From: Pseudophaeobacter sp. EL27
Lineage (GTDB): Bacteria > Pseudomonadota > Alphaproteobacteria > Rhodobacterales > Rhodobacteraceae
Assembly: GCF_900313025.1 (NCBI RefSeq)
Contig: NZ_OMPQ01000008.1
Span: 1 to 64,000, forward strand
DNA: 64,000 nt
Direction: 5' to 3'
The number at the start of each line of letters is the position of its first letter. Position 1 is the first letter of the stretch. The position numbers were made by a program, and so were the translations under genes. This document shows, piece after piece, positions 17,890-26,676 of this stretch. The notes under the pieces are model-generated. The model was not told the origin of the DNA. It saw only the letters and a list, made by a program, of their open reading frames with translations, and did no database searches.

Positions 17890-17925
17890 AACGCGGTCCC
17901 TTGCAAGAGGGGGCGCGTTTTTTTT
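17890..17925 (+). terminator. Rho-independent terminator-like stem-loop
   Basis: AACGCG (17890) pairs with CGCGTT (17914) and an inner CCC/GGG, followed by eight T on the plus strand. No intact plus-strand gene precedes it nearby; it may be a leftover from the disrupted region or act between convergent transcripts. Confidence 0.5.
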
Positions 17926-17938
17926 GTGACCGATCCGT

Positions 17939-18601
17939 TCAGCGCAGGCTGTTGATGTTCTGGATCAGAGATTCACGGGCCCCGGAAATATGCAGTCGCG
18001 TCAGTTCTGCAGCCTGGGCGGCATTGCCGGCAACACAGGCCTCCCAAATGGCGATATGTTCTTCATTGGCGCGTGCCATGCCGTTGGACATCACCAGCTG
18101 CGCGCGCAGGTAGCGATCAATCCGGTCCATGGCATTGTCGATGATATCCAGATGATATTGCAAACCACTGGCCCGGTAGAGGGTTGAGTGGAAATCACGG
18201 TTAAGATCCCCCCAGCTCATCGGATCAGCTGAAGCAGAGAATGCGGCCCAGGAAGTGCGGGCGGTGTCCAGGGTGTCCTGCGACATCAAAGGTACCGCGC
18301 GGCGGATCACCTCTGGTTCGATCAAAGCCCGGAAATCAAATATTTCCTCGGCTTCTGTGGCGGATAGCCCAGAGACAACGGCGCCCTTGTAGCGCTGCGT
18401 TTTGACCAGCCCTTGCTCTTCCAGCCTGGAGATCGCTTCGCGTACCGGGATTCGGCTGGTGTTGAACAACCGGGCGATTTCGTCCTGACGCAGGGGTTCG
18501 CCCTCTTTGACGTCGCCCTCGATGATGGCCTTGCGCAGGGCCTCAAAAACGATCGAGGACGCCGATGCAGTTTTTGAAATATCGACGGAATTCAACTTCA
18601 T
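17939..18601 (-). CDS. GntR-family (FadR-type) regulator of the hydroxyproline operon
   Basis: A 220-residue regulator. The winged helix-turn-helix is at about 15-75 (LRQDEIARLFNTSRIPVREA, then ISRLEEQGLVKTQRYKGAVV) and the helical FCD ligand domain at about 85-215. The ATG at 18601 has GGAG 8 bases ahead; an upstream in-frame start is less likely. It is divergent from the four catabolic genes and an operator-like palindrome lies between them, so it probably represses them until an intermediate binds. Confidence 0.9.
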   Translation of the reverse strand: MKLNSVDISKTASASSIVFEALRKAIIEGDVKEGEPLRQDEIARLFNTSRIPVREAISRLEEQGLVKTQRYKGAVVSGLSATEAEEIFDFRALIEPEVIRRAVPLMSQDTLDTARTSWAAFSASADPMSWGDLNRDFHSTLYRASGLQYHLDIIDNAMDRIDRYLRAQLVMSNGMARANEEHIAIWEACVAGNAAQAAELTRLHISGARESLIQNINSLR

Positions 18602-18664
18602 AAGGCACTCCTTCAATATCTCTCATAGCGGCAAATTCGTCTTCTGGAAAGCTGAGAGAGAAAA

Positions 18665-18689
18665 TATATTGTAAATTGGATCCAATATA
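18665..18689. promoter_or_regulatory. Palindromic operator candidate for the GntR regulator
   Basis: ATTGGATCCAAT (18675-18686) is a perfect 12-base palindrome; a second pair TATATTG (18665-18671) and CAATATA (18683-18689) overlaps it. AT-rich surroundings and the position between divergent genes fit a GntR/FCD operator covering both promoters. Confidence 0.6.
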
Positions 18690-18824
18690 AAATAGAAGAA
18701 CGCCAATGCAACCGCCAAGGCGCGCCTTTGCTTTTTCCTCCGGATCTCTGGGGAGGGTTGGGATTTGGTGTTTTGGTGCCCATCAATCGCCGGCCGTAGG
18801 GGCTGGCTCTGTGAGGAACAGACT

Positions 18825-19775
18825 ATGAGCAAACCAATTTTCTCCGGGTGCATCCCGGCCCTGATGACCCCCTGCACAGCGGAGCGCCGCCCTGATTTTG
18901 ATGCTCTGGTGCGCAAGGGGCAGGAGCTGATCGCGGCAGGCATGTCGGCGGTGGTTTATTGCGGCTCCATGGGGGATTGGCCGCTCTTGACCGATGCAGA
19001 GCGCATGGAGGGGGTTGCACGCCTGGTCGCAGCTGGGGTGCCCACAATTGTGGGCACCGGGGCGGTGAACAGTAAAATCGCCGCGGCCCATGCGGCCCAT
19101 GCAGCTGAGGTCGGCGCCCAGGGCTTGATGGTGATCCCACGCGTGCTGTCCCGTGGATCCTCCGCTACCGCGCAAAAGGCGCATTTCAAGGCGGTTCTTG
19201 CTGCCGCTCCTGACCTGCCGGCGGTGATCTACAACAGCCCCTATTATGGCTTTGCCACCCGGGCGGATTTGTTCTTTGCCCTGCGCGCAGAGCACTCCAA
19301 TCTGGTGGGGTTCAAGGAATTTGGCGGCGCTGATGACCTGCGCTACGCGGCTGAAAACATCACCGGGCATGACGACAGCGTCACTCTGATGATTGGCGTT
19401 GATACCACGGTTTTCCATGGCTTTGTGAATTGCGGTGCCGCCGGCGCTATCACCGGCATCGGCAATGCCCTGCCGCGCGAAGTGCTGCATCTGGTTGCCC
19501 TATGTGAGCAGGCCGCTGCAGGAGATGTCTCTGCCCGTATCCGCGCCAAGGAGCTGGAAGAGGCACTGGCTGTCCTGTCCTCCTTTGATGAAGGCGCCGA
19601 TCTGGTGCTCTATTACAAACACCTGATGGTGCTGAACGGTGACAGCGAATATGAGCTGCATTTCAATGAAAGCGATACCCTGACAGAGAGCCAGTGCAAC
19701 TATGTCGAGGCGCAGTATGCCCTGTTCAAAGGCTGGTATGCCAACTGGTCCACGCTGCCCGATGTTGCCGTCTGA
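18825..19775 (+). CDS. DapA-family lyase, likely 1-pyrroline-4-hydroxy-2-carboxylate deaminase
   Basis: A 316-residue TIM-barrel protein of the dihydrodipicolinate synthase/N-acetylneuraminate lyase family. The Schiff-base Lys164 (VGFKEFGG) and Tyr136 (VIYNSPYYG) are present. Alone it could be any family member; beside a hydroxyproline epimerase, a DadA-like oxidase and a semialdehyde dehydrogenase, the deaminase that turns 1-pyrroline-4-hydroxy-2-carboxylate into 2-oxoglutarate semialdehyde is the best fit. The ATG at 18825 follows GTGAGGAA; a longer upstream frame lacks family similarity. Confidence 0.85.
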   Translation: MSKPIFSGCIPALMTPCTAERRPDFDALVRKGQELIAAGMSAVVYCGSMGDWPLLTDAERMEGVARLVAAGVPTIVGTGAVNSKIAAAHAAHAAEVGAQGLMVIPRVLSRGSSATAQKAHFKAVLAAAPDLPAVIYNSPYYGFATRADLFFALRAEHSNLVGFKEFGGADDLRYAAENITGHDDSVTLMIGVDTTVFHGFVNCGAAGAITGIGNALPREVLHLVALCEQAAAGDVSARIRAKELEEALAVLSSFDEGADLVLYYKHLMVLNGDSEYELHFNESDTLTESQCNYVEAQYALFKGWYANWSTLPDVAV

Positions 19776-19777
19776 CG

Positions 19778-20710
19778 ATGCGGGTGATCGACAGTCATAC
19801 TGGGGGTGAGCCAACGCGGCTGATCCTGAGCGGCGGGCCGGATCTTGGATCCGGGCCGCTGGCTGACCAGGCTGCAAGGCTGGAGACGGAACATAGCGAT
19901 TTCTGCGCCTCGGTCCTGCTGGAACCACGCGGCCATGACGCCATGGTGGGGGCGCTCTTGCTGCCGCCGAAAAGCCCGGACTCGGTGGCGGCAGTGATCT
20001 ACTTTAACCCAGTGGGCAATCTGGGCATGTGTGGCCATGCGACCATCGGCACACTGGTGACACTGTACCATCTGGGGCGCATTTATTTTGGGCTCCACCG
20101 CCTTGAAACTCCGGTTGGGGTTGTCGAGGCAAAACTGATCTCTCCCAACCGGGTGGTGGTGGAAAACGTCGCCAGCTATCGCCATGCCAAGGCGGTTTGC
20201 CTGGAGGTGCCCGGGCTGGGGCAGATCACCGGCGATGTTGCCTGGGGCGGCAATTGGTTTTTCCTGACCCCGGACTGCCCTGCTGATCTGGAGAGTACAA
20301 ACATCGCTCAACTGAGCACAGCGGCCTGTGCCATTCGCGACGCCCTCTGGACGCAGGGTATCACCGGAGCCAAAGGCGCCAGGATCGACCATGTTGAATT
20401 TCTCGGAGCGCCGCAGTCGCCACAGGGGCATGGGCGCAACTTTGTGCTCTGTCCGGGTGGCGCCTATGACCGCTCCCCCTGTGGCACCGGCTGTTCCGCC
20501 AAGCTGGCCTGCCTGGCCGAGGATGGGCTGCTTGATCCGGGAACATCTTGGATTCAGGAGAGCATTATCGGCAGCACCTATACCTTAAGCTATCGCCGCA
20601 ATGACCGGGGGCAGGTGATCCCACAGATCGAAGGCGAGGCCCATGTCACCGCTGATGTGACCCTGCTTTTTGGCAAGGACGACCCCTATCGCACCGGCAT
20701 TCGGGCCTGA
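19778..20710 (+). CDS. 4-hydroxyproline 2-epimerase (proline racemase family)
   Basis: A 310-residue enzyme starting MRVIDSHTGGEPTRL, a typical N-terminus of the family. The two catalytic cysteines are Cys85 (NLGMCGHATIG) and Cys235 (DRSPCGTG), which together distinguish epimerases and racemases from the Thr-containing dehydratases. It converts trans-4-hydroxy-L-proline to cis-4-hydroxy-D-proline. The start at 19778 is 2 bases after the stop of the lyase gene, so the pair is co-translated. Confidence 0.92.
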   Translation: MRVIDSHTGGEPTRLILSGGPDLGSGPLADQAARLETEHSDFCASVLLEPRGHDAMVGALLLPPKSPDSVAAVIYFNPVGNLGMCGHATIGTLVTLYHLGRIYFGLHRLETPVGVVEAKLISPNRVVVENVASYRHAKAVCLEVPGLGQITGDVAWGGNWFFLTPDCPADLESTNIAQLSTAACAIRDALWTQGITGAKGARIDHVEFLGAPQSPQGHGRNFVLCPGGAYDRSPCGTGCSAKLACLAEDGLLDPGTSWIQESIIGSTYTLSYRRNDRGQVIPQIEGEAHVTADVTLLFGKDDPYRTGIRA

Positions 20711-20754
20711 AACCAGGCCTGAAACCGGGCCGAAAATCCAAAGGACTATTTTAA

Positions 20755-22185
20755 ATGGACTATAAGAACCTGATCGCAGGCCAGTGGGAAGCAACCAGCG
20801 AAGCCTGCCCCAATGTGAACCCGTCGGATGTCAGCGATGTGATCGGCACCGCGGCGCAAAGCGATACAGCCGATATGGATCGCGCAATCGACAGCGCCAG
20901 TGCTGCTGCTCCGAGCTGGGCGGCGGCGACACCGCAGATGCGCTTTGATGTGTTGGATTTTGTTGGCAGCGAAATCCTGGCCCGCAAGGCCGAGCTGGGG
21001 CAGCTCTTGTCGCGCGAAGAAGGCAAGACCTTACCTGAAGGCATTGGCGAGGCAGCCCGTGCGGGACAGATCTTCAAGTTCTTTGCCGGGGAATGCCTGC
21101 GCCAAACCGGCGACCGCTTGGCATCGGTCCGCCCCGGTGTCGAGGTGGATGTGACCCGCGCGCCGGTTGGCGTTGTTGGTTTGATCACGCCATGGAACTT
21201 CCCCATCGCCATCCCGGCCTGGAAAATTGCTCCGGCCCTTGCCTATGGCAATGCGGTGGTAATGAAACCAGCCGAGCTCACGCCCGGCTGTGCCTGGGCC
21301 CTGGCAGAGATTATCTCGCGCTCGGGGCTGCCCGAGGGTGTGTTCAATATCGTCTTTGGCAAGGGCTCCGTGGTGGGGCAGCATATGGTGGATCACCCAA
21401 AGGTCGATGCTGTGTCCTTTACCGGATCGGTGCCAACCGGGCGTGGCATTGCTGTTGCCTGTGCCGGGTCCATGAAGAAGGTGCAGCTGGAGATGGGCGG
21501 CAAGAACCCGATGGTGGTGCTGGATGACGCTGATCTGGATCTCGCTGTCGAGGCCTGTCTGAACGGAGCCTTCTATTCCACGGGTCAACGCTGCACCGCT
21601 TCTTCGCGCTTGATCGTTACCGAGGGCATCCATGATCGCTTTGTCGCCGCACTTACAGAGGCGATGCAGGGGCTGAAGGTTGGCAATGCGCTGGAAGCGG
21701 GCATCCAGATGGGGCCAGTAGTGGATGCGCGCCAGCTGGAGCAGAACCTGTCCTATCTGAAGATCGCAGCAGAGGAAGGGGGCACTGTCATTGGCGGCGA
21801 AGGCCTCAGCCTGGCGCAGGAGGGGTTCTACATGGCACCCGCCCTGGTCACCGAAACCCGCAACGACATGCGCATCAACCGCGAAGAGGTCTTTGGCCCG
21901 GTGGCCTCGGTCCTGCGGGCCCGCGACTATGACGAGGCGCTGGCGCTGGCCAATGACAGTACCTTTGGTCTCAGTGCCGGGATCTGCACCACCTCATTGA
22001 AACGGGCGAGCCATTTCAAGGCGCAGGCGGAGGCGGGCATGGTGATGGTGAACCTGCCCACCGCTGGCGTCGACTATCATGTGCCCTTTGGCGGCACCAA
22101 GGGATCCAGCTATGGCGCGCGCGAACAGGGCTCATATGCGGCTGAATTCTACACCCGGGTAAAGACGGCCTATACACTGCCCTGA
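20755..22185 (+). CDS. Aldehyde dehydrogenase, likely 2-oxoglutarate semialdehyde dehydrogenase
   Basis: A 476-residue NAD(P)-dependent aldehyde dehydrogenase with Asn148 (TPWNFP), Glu246 (QLEMGGKNP) and nucleophile Cys280 (TGQRCTASS). Context gives the substrate: the semialdehyde from the deaminase, oxidised to 2-oxoglutarate for the TCA cycle. It could also act on related semialdehydes. 44 bases separate it from the epimerase gene, with AAAGGAC ahead of the ATG. Confidence 0.9.
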   Translation: MDYKNLIAGQWEATSEACPNVNPSDVSDVIGTAAQSDTADMDRAIDSASAAAPSWAAATPQMRFDVLDFVGSEILARKAELGQLLSREEGKTLPEGIGEAARAGQIFKFFAGECLRQTGDRLASVRPGVEVDVTRAPVGVVGLITPWNFPIAIPAWKIAPALAYGNAVVMKPAELTPGCAWALAEIISRSGLPEGVFNIVFGKGSVVGQHMVDHPKVDAVSFTGSVPTGRGIAVACAGSMKKVQLEMGGKNPMVVLDDADLDLAVEACLNGAFYSTGQRCTASSRLIVTEGIHDRFVAALTEAMQGLKVGNALEAGIQMGPVVDARQLEQNLSYLKIAAEEGGTVIGGEGLSLAQEGFYMAPALVTETRNDMRINREEVFGPVASVLRARDYDEALALANDSTFGLSAGICTTSLKRASHFKAQAEAGMVMVNLPTAGVDYHVPFGGTKGSSYGAREQGSYAAEFYTRVKTAYTLP

Positions 22186-22257
22186 CATCGCGAGATAACC
22201 CCGCCTGAGGCAGAGTGATTTGCCTCAGGTGATTTGGCACGAAGTGAGGAACGGGTG

Positions 22258-23532
22258 ATGGGCAATGTGGCGGCAACGGATGTCTCTTCGCAGGCAGGCA
22301 TGACAATTGCCGTCATCGGCGGTGGCATTGTTGGGGTAAGCTGTGCCCTGCGCCTGCAAAGCCTCGGCCATCAGGTGACGGTCTATGACCGCAAGGGGTT
22401 GGCGGCAGAGGCCTCTGCGGGCAATGCCGGAGCCTTTGCCTTTAGCGAGATCATTCCGCTGGCCACGCCCGGCATGATGCGCAAGGCACCAAAATGGCTG
22501 TTGGATCCGATGGGGCCCTTGTCGATCCCGCCACGCTATGCCCTCCAGCTGACTCCCTGGCTGCTGCGCTTTTGGCGCGCCAGCTGGCAGGACCGCTATG
22601 CTGCCTCGATGAGCGCGCAGGCGGCGCTGATGGGATTGGCCCGGGCAGCCCTGGAGCGCCAGATCAGCGACACAGATGGCGAATCCCTAATCCAGCGAGA
22701 CGGTCAGTTGCAACTGTTTGAGGGCGAAAAGGAATACCGGGCCAGCCTGCCAGCTTGGGAGGTGCGTGGCGCCAATGGCACCCGCTTTGACCTGTTGCAA
22801 AACCCGGATGAGATTGCCGAAATCCAACCGGGCCTGAGCCGCCAGTTCACCCATGCCGGCTATACCCCGGACTGGATCAATACCGTGGATCCCAAGACCT
22901 GGTGCGAATATCTGGCCGGGCAGTTTCTGTCCCGGGGGGGGCGTATCGAGGTGCAGGAGGTCAAATCTCTCAGCGCCGACCGCAGCTCTGTAGCGCTGGA
23001 TCTGGGCAGCCACAAAATCACGCCGGACCGGGTGGTGCTGGCGGCAGGGGCCTGGTCGCACCACCTGGCGCGCGGGCTTGGCGATGTGCTGCCGCTGGAG
23101 ACAGAACGCGGCTATAACACCACCCTGCCTGCCGGGGCCTTCGATCTCAGGACCCATGTGACCTTTGGCAGCCATGGCTTTGTGGCCAGCAAGATCAATG
23201 GTGGCGTGCGCATTGGCGGCGCGGTTGAACTGGGAGGGCTGAAACTGCCACCCAACTACAAACGCTCTGAGGTGCTGTTGAAAAAGGCCTGCCGTTTTAT
23301 GCCGGGGCTGGACAGCTCTGATGGCACCCAGTGGATGGGCTTTCGCCCCTCGATGCCTGACAGCCTGCCGGTGATTGGGGCCTCCACAGCATCAGATGCG
23401 GTGATCTACGCCTTCGGCCATGGCCATCTGGGTCTCACCCAGTCGGCGGCAACGGCAGAATTGGTGGCGGATCTGATCAGGGCCCGTCCCCCTGAAATCG
23501 CGCTGGCGGCAGTTTCGCCGCAGCGGTTCTAA
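22258..23532 (+). CDS. FAD-dependent D-amino-acid (cis-4-hydroxy-D-proline) dehydrogenase
   Basis: A 424-residue DadA-like flavoprotein. The FAD-binding motif is AVIGGGIVGVSCALRLQSLG near residue 15 and the second FAD part is PVIGAS...YAFGHGHLGLTQS near 385-405. In this operon it would oxidise cis-4-hydroxy-D-proline to 1-pyrroline-4-hydroxy-2-carboxylate. The ATG at 22258 has GAGGAA 6 bases ahead. It is the last gene; a GGCCGCT/AGCGGCC hairpin at about 23550-23570 may end the transcript. Confidence 0.9.
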   Translation: MGNVAATDVSSQAGMTIAVIGGGIVGVSCALRLQSLGHQVTVYDRKGLAAEASAGNAGAFAFSEIIPLATPGMMRKAPKWLLDPMGPLSIPPRYALQLTPWLLRFWRASWQDRYAASMSAQAALMGLARAALERQISDTDGESLIQRDGQLQLFEGEKEYRASLPAWEVRGANGTRFDLLQNPDEIAEIQPGLSRQFTHAGYTPDWINTVDPKTWCEYLAGQFLSRGGRIEVQEVKSLSADRSSVALDLGSHKITPDRVVLAAGAWSHHLARGLGDVLPLETERGYNTTLPAGAFDLRTHVTFGSHGFVASKINGGVRIGGAVELGGLKLPPNYKRSEVLLKKACRFMPGLDSSDGTQWMGFRPSMPDSLPVIGASTASDAVIYAFGHGHLGLTQSAATAELVADLIRARPPEIALAAVSPQRF

Positions 23533-23560
23533 CGCTTTCAGATTTCCAACAGGGCCGCTG

Positions 23561-24214
23561 TCAAGCGGCCTGTTCGCTGACGGTATCCAGAGATTGCTTC
23601 AGGTCACGCAGGATATCTGCGGGGTCTTCCAATCCGGCAGACAGCCGTACCAGCACCTTCGGTGCTGCGATGTTCGACGCGCTCTTCCGGCGTGTAGGTG
23701 GAATGGGTCATTGAGGCTGGATGCTGGACCCGCGTTTCCACATCTCCCGGCGAAACCGCACGCGTGATCAACCCAAGCCGGTCTCGCTGCCAGCCCGCTT
23801 TTGAGATCAAAAGCAATCATGCCGCCCGGCAACGTCATCGCCGTGCCCGCCCAGGTATTTGGTGGCAGAATGCAGCACCAGATCGGCGCCCAGCTCGATG
23901 GGGCGGGTGAGAGAGGGGCTGGCATAAATGTTATTCACCACAACCCTGGCGCCATGGGCATGGGCGATCTGGCTGGCGCCCTTGATATCAACCAGGCGCA
24001 TGTTGGAATTGCGGGAAAAGACATGACCGGCGCGTTCCCCTGCAAACATCTCACCGCCGGTTTGGGCCGTTTCAAAGGCAAAGGCAAAGGCAAAGGCAAA
24101 GGTAGAGGTGAGATGCAATGGTGGCGTCAGCGCGCCTTTGTTGGCCTGCGCGTCATGGGCGTGATGAATTGCCTGGGAGGCAAAACCAGCTGTGGTATTG
24201 GAGGGATGGTTCAT
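23561..24214 (-). pseudogene. Decayed methionine gamma-lyase-type PLP enzyme gene
   Basis: Pieces of a Cys/Met-metabolism PLP enzyme are readable in three frames: the N-terminus to ERAGHVFSRNSN, then directly MRLVDIKGASQIAHAHGARV and [14 protein letters not shown] (the PLP-lysine motif), a fragment [11 protein letters not shown], and the C-terminal [20 protein letters not shown], ending SEQAA at 23561. The normal enzyme is about 400 residues; about 650 bases remain, so at least two internal deletions plus frameshifts occurred. A six-base repeat (GCAAAG/A) at about 24076-24105 has expanded to give FAFAFAFAF. It is divergent from the Lrp gene that normally controls this enzyme. Confidence 0.85.
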
Positions 24215-24299
24215 TGCAGTCTTCTGTCACAGCGTTTCCGCTATAATACCTTGATGTGTGGTGTTGAAAGTGAGATTTATGACTACGATTTGGGGAAAC

Positions 24300-24316
24300 T
24301 TGGCAGAAAATGCCAA
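24300..24316. promoter_or_regulatory. Inverted repeat before the Lrp gene
   Basis: TTGGCA-GAAAA-TGCCAA. It lies 17 bases before the GTG start at 24334 and could be the autoregulatory site or a ribosome-binding-site hairpin; its presence argues against the ATG at 24310, which would start inside it. Confidence 0.45.
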
Positions 24317-24333
24317 TTTTATGGGGTGACCAC

Positions 24334-24801
24334 GTGGCGACATTGGACCAAAAAGACCGTCAGATTATTCGTGCTCTGCAACGAGATGGCCGGATGTCTA
24401 ACCAGGATCTGGCCGAGGCAGTGAACCTCTCACCCTCTCCCTGTTTGCGGCGGTTGCGCAATTTGGAGAAATCCGGGGTGATCATCGGGTTTTCCGCCCT
24501 CGTAAATGCCAAACTATACGGGCTGGGCATGGAGATCTTTGTGCGCATTCGCCTTGAACGGCACCACGAAGAGGTGGTGCAGAATTTTGAGCGCCGGGTC
24601 ACCGCGATGCCGGAAGTGTTGGAATGCCATATGATGACCGGCCAAGTGGACTATCAACTGCGGGTTCTGGTGGCGGGGCTGGACGCTTATGAGAATTTCA
24701 TCCGCAACAAGATCCACCCCATCGGAGGGGTCGGGTCGATTGAAACCAGTTTTGTCTACGGCACGGTCAAGCAAACAGCCGTTTTCCCTGATATGGAATA
24801 A
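24334..24801 (+). CDS. Lrp/AsnC-family regulator
   Basis: A 155-residue protein: helix-turn-helix at about 5-55 (LDQKDRQIIRALQRDGRMSN, then LSPSPCLRRLRNLEKSG) and a RAM ligand domain at about 65-150. GTG at 24334 is chosen because GGGGTGA precedes it and the family begins with a short tail before LDQKD; ATG 24310 would add eight residues. Its usual target, the neighbouring methionine gamma-lyase gene, is a pseudogene here, so the regulator may now be orphaned or control other genes. Confidence 0.88.
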   Translation: MATLDQKDRQIIRALQRDGRMSNQDLAEAVNLSPSPCLRRLRNLEKSGVIIGFSALVNAKLYGLGMEIFVRIRLERHHEEVVQNFERRVTAMPEVLECHMMTGQVDYQLRVLVAGLDAYENFIRNKIHPIGGVGSIETSFVYGTVKQTAVFPDME

Positions 24802-24834
24802 GTTTAAAACTGGCTTGCTTAGCGTCCAGATTGC

Positions 24835-25986
24835 TCAGCGTTCGGCAGGCATAAAGCTACCCTGCAAGATATCACTGGCCGACACGACTGTGCTGGGGGA
24901 GGCGTTGCGGCTAGCCATGCGCTCGAGATTGACAATCGTCGACAACATCAGCCGATCATGGCTCCAATCACCGGGTCGCTGCATCAGCACGGCAGTGGCG
25001 AAAACCGAAGCAACCATCAGACCGGACACCAGCGCCCAACCCAAACCGGTTTGGTCATGCGGGGCCTGTGTGGTGACGGCAATGATACGCTGCTGCAGCG
25101 TTGACGCGCGGCGCGTTTCACGCTGGTCAACCAGAGCAACAGCGGGGCTGCGACGGCTAAAGAAAACACGCTCCTGTGCGGCCTGGGCGCAGGCGCGGAT
25201 CAGACATTCGCAATAGGCGCGGATATCGAGGCCCGGGCGTGCCATCAGCGCCTGATCGCAGGCGAACTCCCGCAGATGCCGGACTTCGCGCCGCCACAGG
25301 TAAAAGGCGGGGTTCCAGAACAGAAGCGGGCGTAGCAGTTCCAACAGGAATTCGCATTCGATGTCTCGCTGGCGGAAATGCTGCAGCTCATGCGCCAGGG
25401 TGAGTTTGAGATCCTGTGGCTGGCTTAGCAGGGCCGAGGGCAAGACCACATAACGGTTGAAAATGCTGCGGGTGGAATAGGCGACCGGAGTCTCATCGGA
25501 GACCAAAATTCGGGTGCGACCAATGCTTTTCCAGACATAGCTGCGACGCAATGCGCGGCGCAGGCGATAGACCGAGGAGGCCAATTGAGCGGCGCTGATC
25601 AGGCCACCAATAGCCAGCGCGCAGGTCAGCAGCCGGGTCCAGAGTGGCTGCTGGGTAGAGAGCACCCGCACGGTGTCCTCGCGTAGCCCAAGCAGGGTCT
25701 CAAAACTGGTGGCGCTCATGCTGACATTGCCCTGCAGGAACTGTGAGACCAATAGATCAGATATATTGGGCGGATGTGCCATCACCAGGCGGGTGAAGGC
25801 AAACATCATAAAGGGAGAGAGCGCCAGCAACAGGGTGAGCGTATTCATCAGCCGCAGCTGGGCGCCAAAAGCATGGGTCAGCTGGGTATGGGACAGGAGT
25901 TTTCGCACTGAGAGCCAAAGCAGGGTGCCCGCGAGCACCAGAAGGTTCAGATCCAGATAGCTATTTATCAGCGCGTCAGTTTCCAT
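24835..25986 (-). CDS. BlaR1/M56-family membrane metallopeptidase
   Basis: A 383-residue protein with membrane helices at about 10-30, 47-67 and 117-137 and near 320, and a zinc-peptidase motif HELQH at 199-203 with Glu240 (LREFACD) downstream. It is the M56 family of BlaR1/MecR1, which cleaves a BlaI-type repressor when a signal is sensed. No penicillin-binding sensor domain is present at the C-terminus, so the signal is not a beta-lactam by this evidence. It overlaps the blaI-like gene by 11 bases. Confidence 0.88.
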   Translation of the reverse strand: METDALINSYLDLNLLVLAGTLLWLSVRKLLSHTQLTHAFGAQLRLMNTLTLLLALSPFMMFAFTRLVMAHPPNISDLLVSQFLQGNVSMSATSFETLLGLREDTVRVLSTQQPLWTRLLTCALAIGGLISAAQLASSVYRLRRALRRSYVWKSIGRTRILVSDETPVAYSTRSIFNRYVVLPSALLSQPQDLKLTLAHELQHFRQRDIECEFLLELLRPLLFWNPAFYLWRREVRHLREFACDQALMARPGLDIRAYCECLIRACAQAAQERVFFSRRSPAVALVDQRETRRASTLQQRIIAVTTQAPHDQTGLGWALVSGLMVASVFATAVLMQRPGDWSHDRLMLSTIVNLERMASRNASPSTVVSASDILQGSFMPAER

Positions 25987-26392
25987 TGTCCCCCAACCTT
26001 TCGTTCAGCAGCGCCCGCATCTCAACGAGCATGTCGTCGGTAACTTCTTCATCGTCAACGAGGCGCGCGACCAGAGCCGCAGGTGTGTCGTTGAACAGCT
26101 TGCTCGAAAGGTTTTTCAGAGAGGTTTTTTGATACTCTGCTTTGGGAATGGCGGGGCGGTAGATCAGCGAACGGTCTGCCCTATCGCTGGTAAGAAAGCC
26201 CTTTTGTTCCATGATTTTGAGAACCGTGGCCACGGAGGTATAGGCGCGTTCCTGCGCCTGGTTCAGCACAGCGAGAATTTCCCTGACGGTGCCGCCCCCG
26301 GTGGCCCAAACGACGGTCATGAATTCAAGCTCAACCTCGGTCAGCAGTGAATTGTCCTGTTTCTTACGCATGTCGTCTGATGTCCGGTCCAT
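25976..26392 (-). CDS. BlaI/MecI/CopY-family repressor
   Basis: A 138-residue winged-helix repressor: LTEVELEFMTVVWATGGGTV, REILAVLNQAQERAYTSVAT and VLKIMEQKGFLTSDRADRSL are typical of BlaI. It is translated just ahead of, and overlapping, the peptidase gene; the pair forms a signal-released repressor module. Target genes are unknown; none of the neighbours is a beta-lactamase. ATG at 26392 is preferred, MRKKQ eight residues later is possible. Confidence 0.9.
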   Translation of the reverse strand: MDRTSDDMRKKQDNSLLTEVELEFMTVVWATGGGTVREILAVLNQAQERAYTSVATVLKIMEQKGFLTSDRADRSLIYRPAIPKAEYQKTSLKNLSSKLFNDTPAALVARLVDDEEVTDDMLVEMRALLNERLGDNGN

Positions 26393-26519
26393 TTTGGTCT
26401 TTCAGCGATGCTAGTGGAAAGCAGCGGGTTTGAAAACTATTTCTTTAGCAGAGGGCGGGCCTTGCCAAAATGTGCGCTTCCGCGCGCCGATTTCAATCTG
26501 AGGAGAGGTGATATGCCCA

Positions 26520-26663
26520 CCCAACCTCTGGAGACTGAGGAGGGGTTGGGAGATTTGCTGAGACGGCCTGAAGGGCAGATCTGCCCTTCAGGCCCATGGC
26601 AATTGTGTTCAGGTTTGCGCGTCAAGGGCAGGCCGCTGGCGCGGCGCCTTTGGCGCCCTTGAC
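26520..26663. terminator. Three hairpins between the glycerol operon and blaI
   Basis: Hairpin 1: CCCAACCTCT (26520) with AGGGGTTGGG (26541). Hairpin 2: a perfect 30-base palindrome at 26565-26594 around AGATCT. Hairpin 3: GTCAAGGGC (26621) with GCCCTTGAC (26655). Read on the minus strand they follow the last gene of the ABC operon and probably end its transcript; none has a long T tract. The remaining bases to 26676 and 26393-26519 show no gene. Confidence 0.6.
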
Positions 26664-26676
26664 CCGCAGTGTGGGG

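Noticed and set aside
24076-24105. Phase-variable switch in an active gene
   Set aside because: The hexanucleotide run keeps frame and lies in a gene already disrupted by deletions and frameshifts, so it cannot switch expression.
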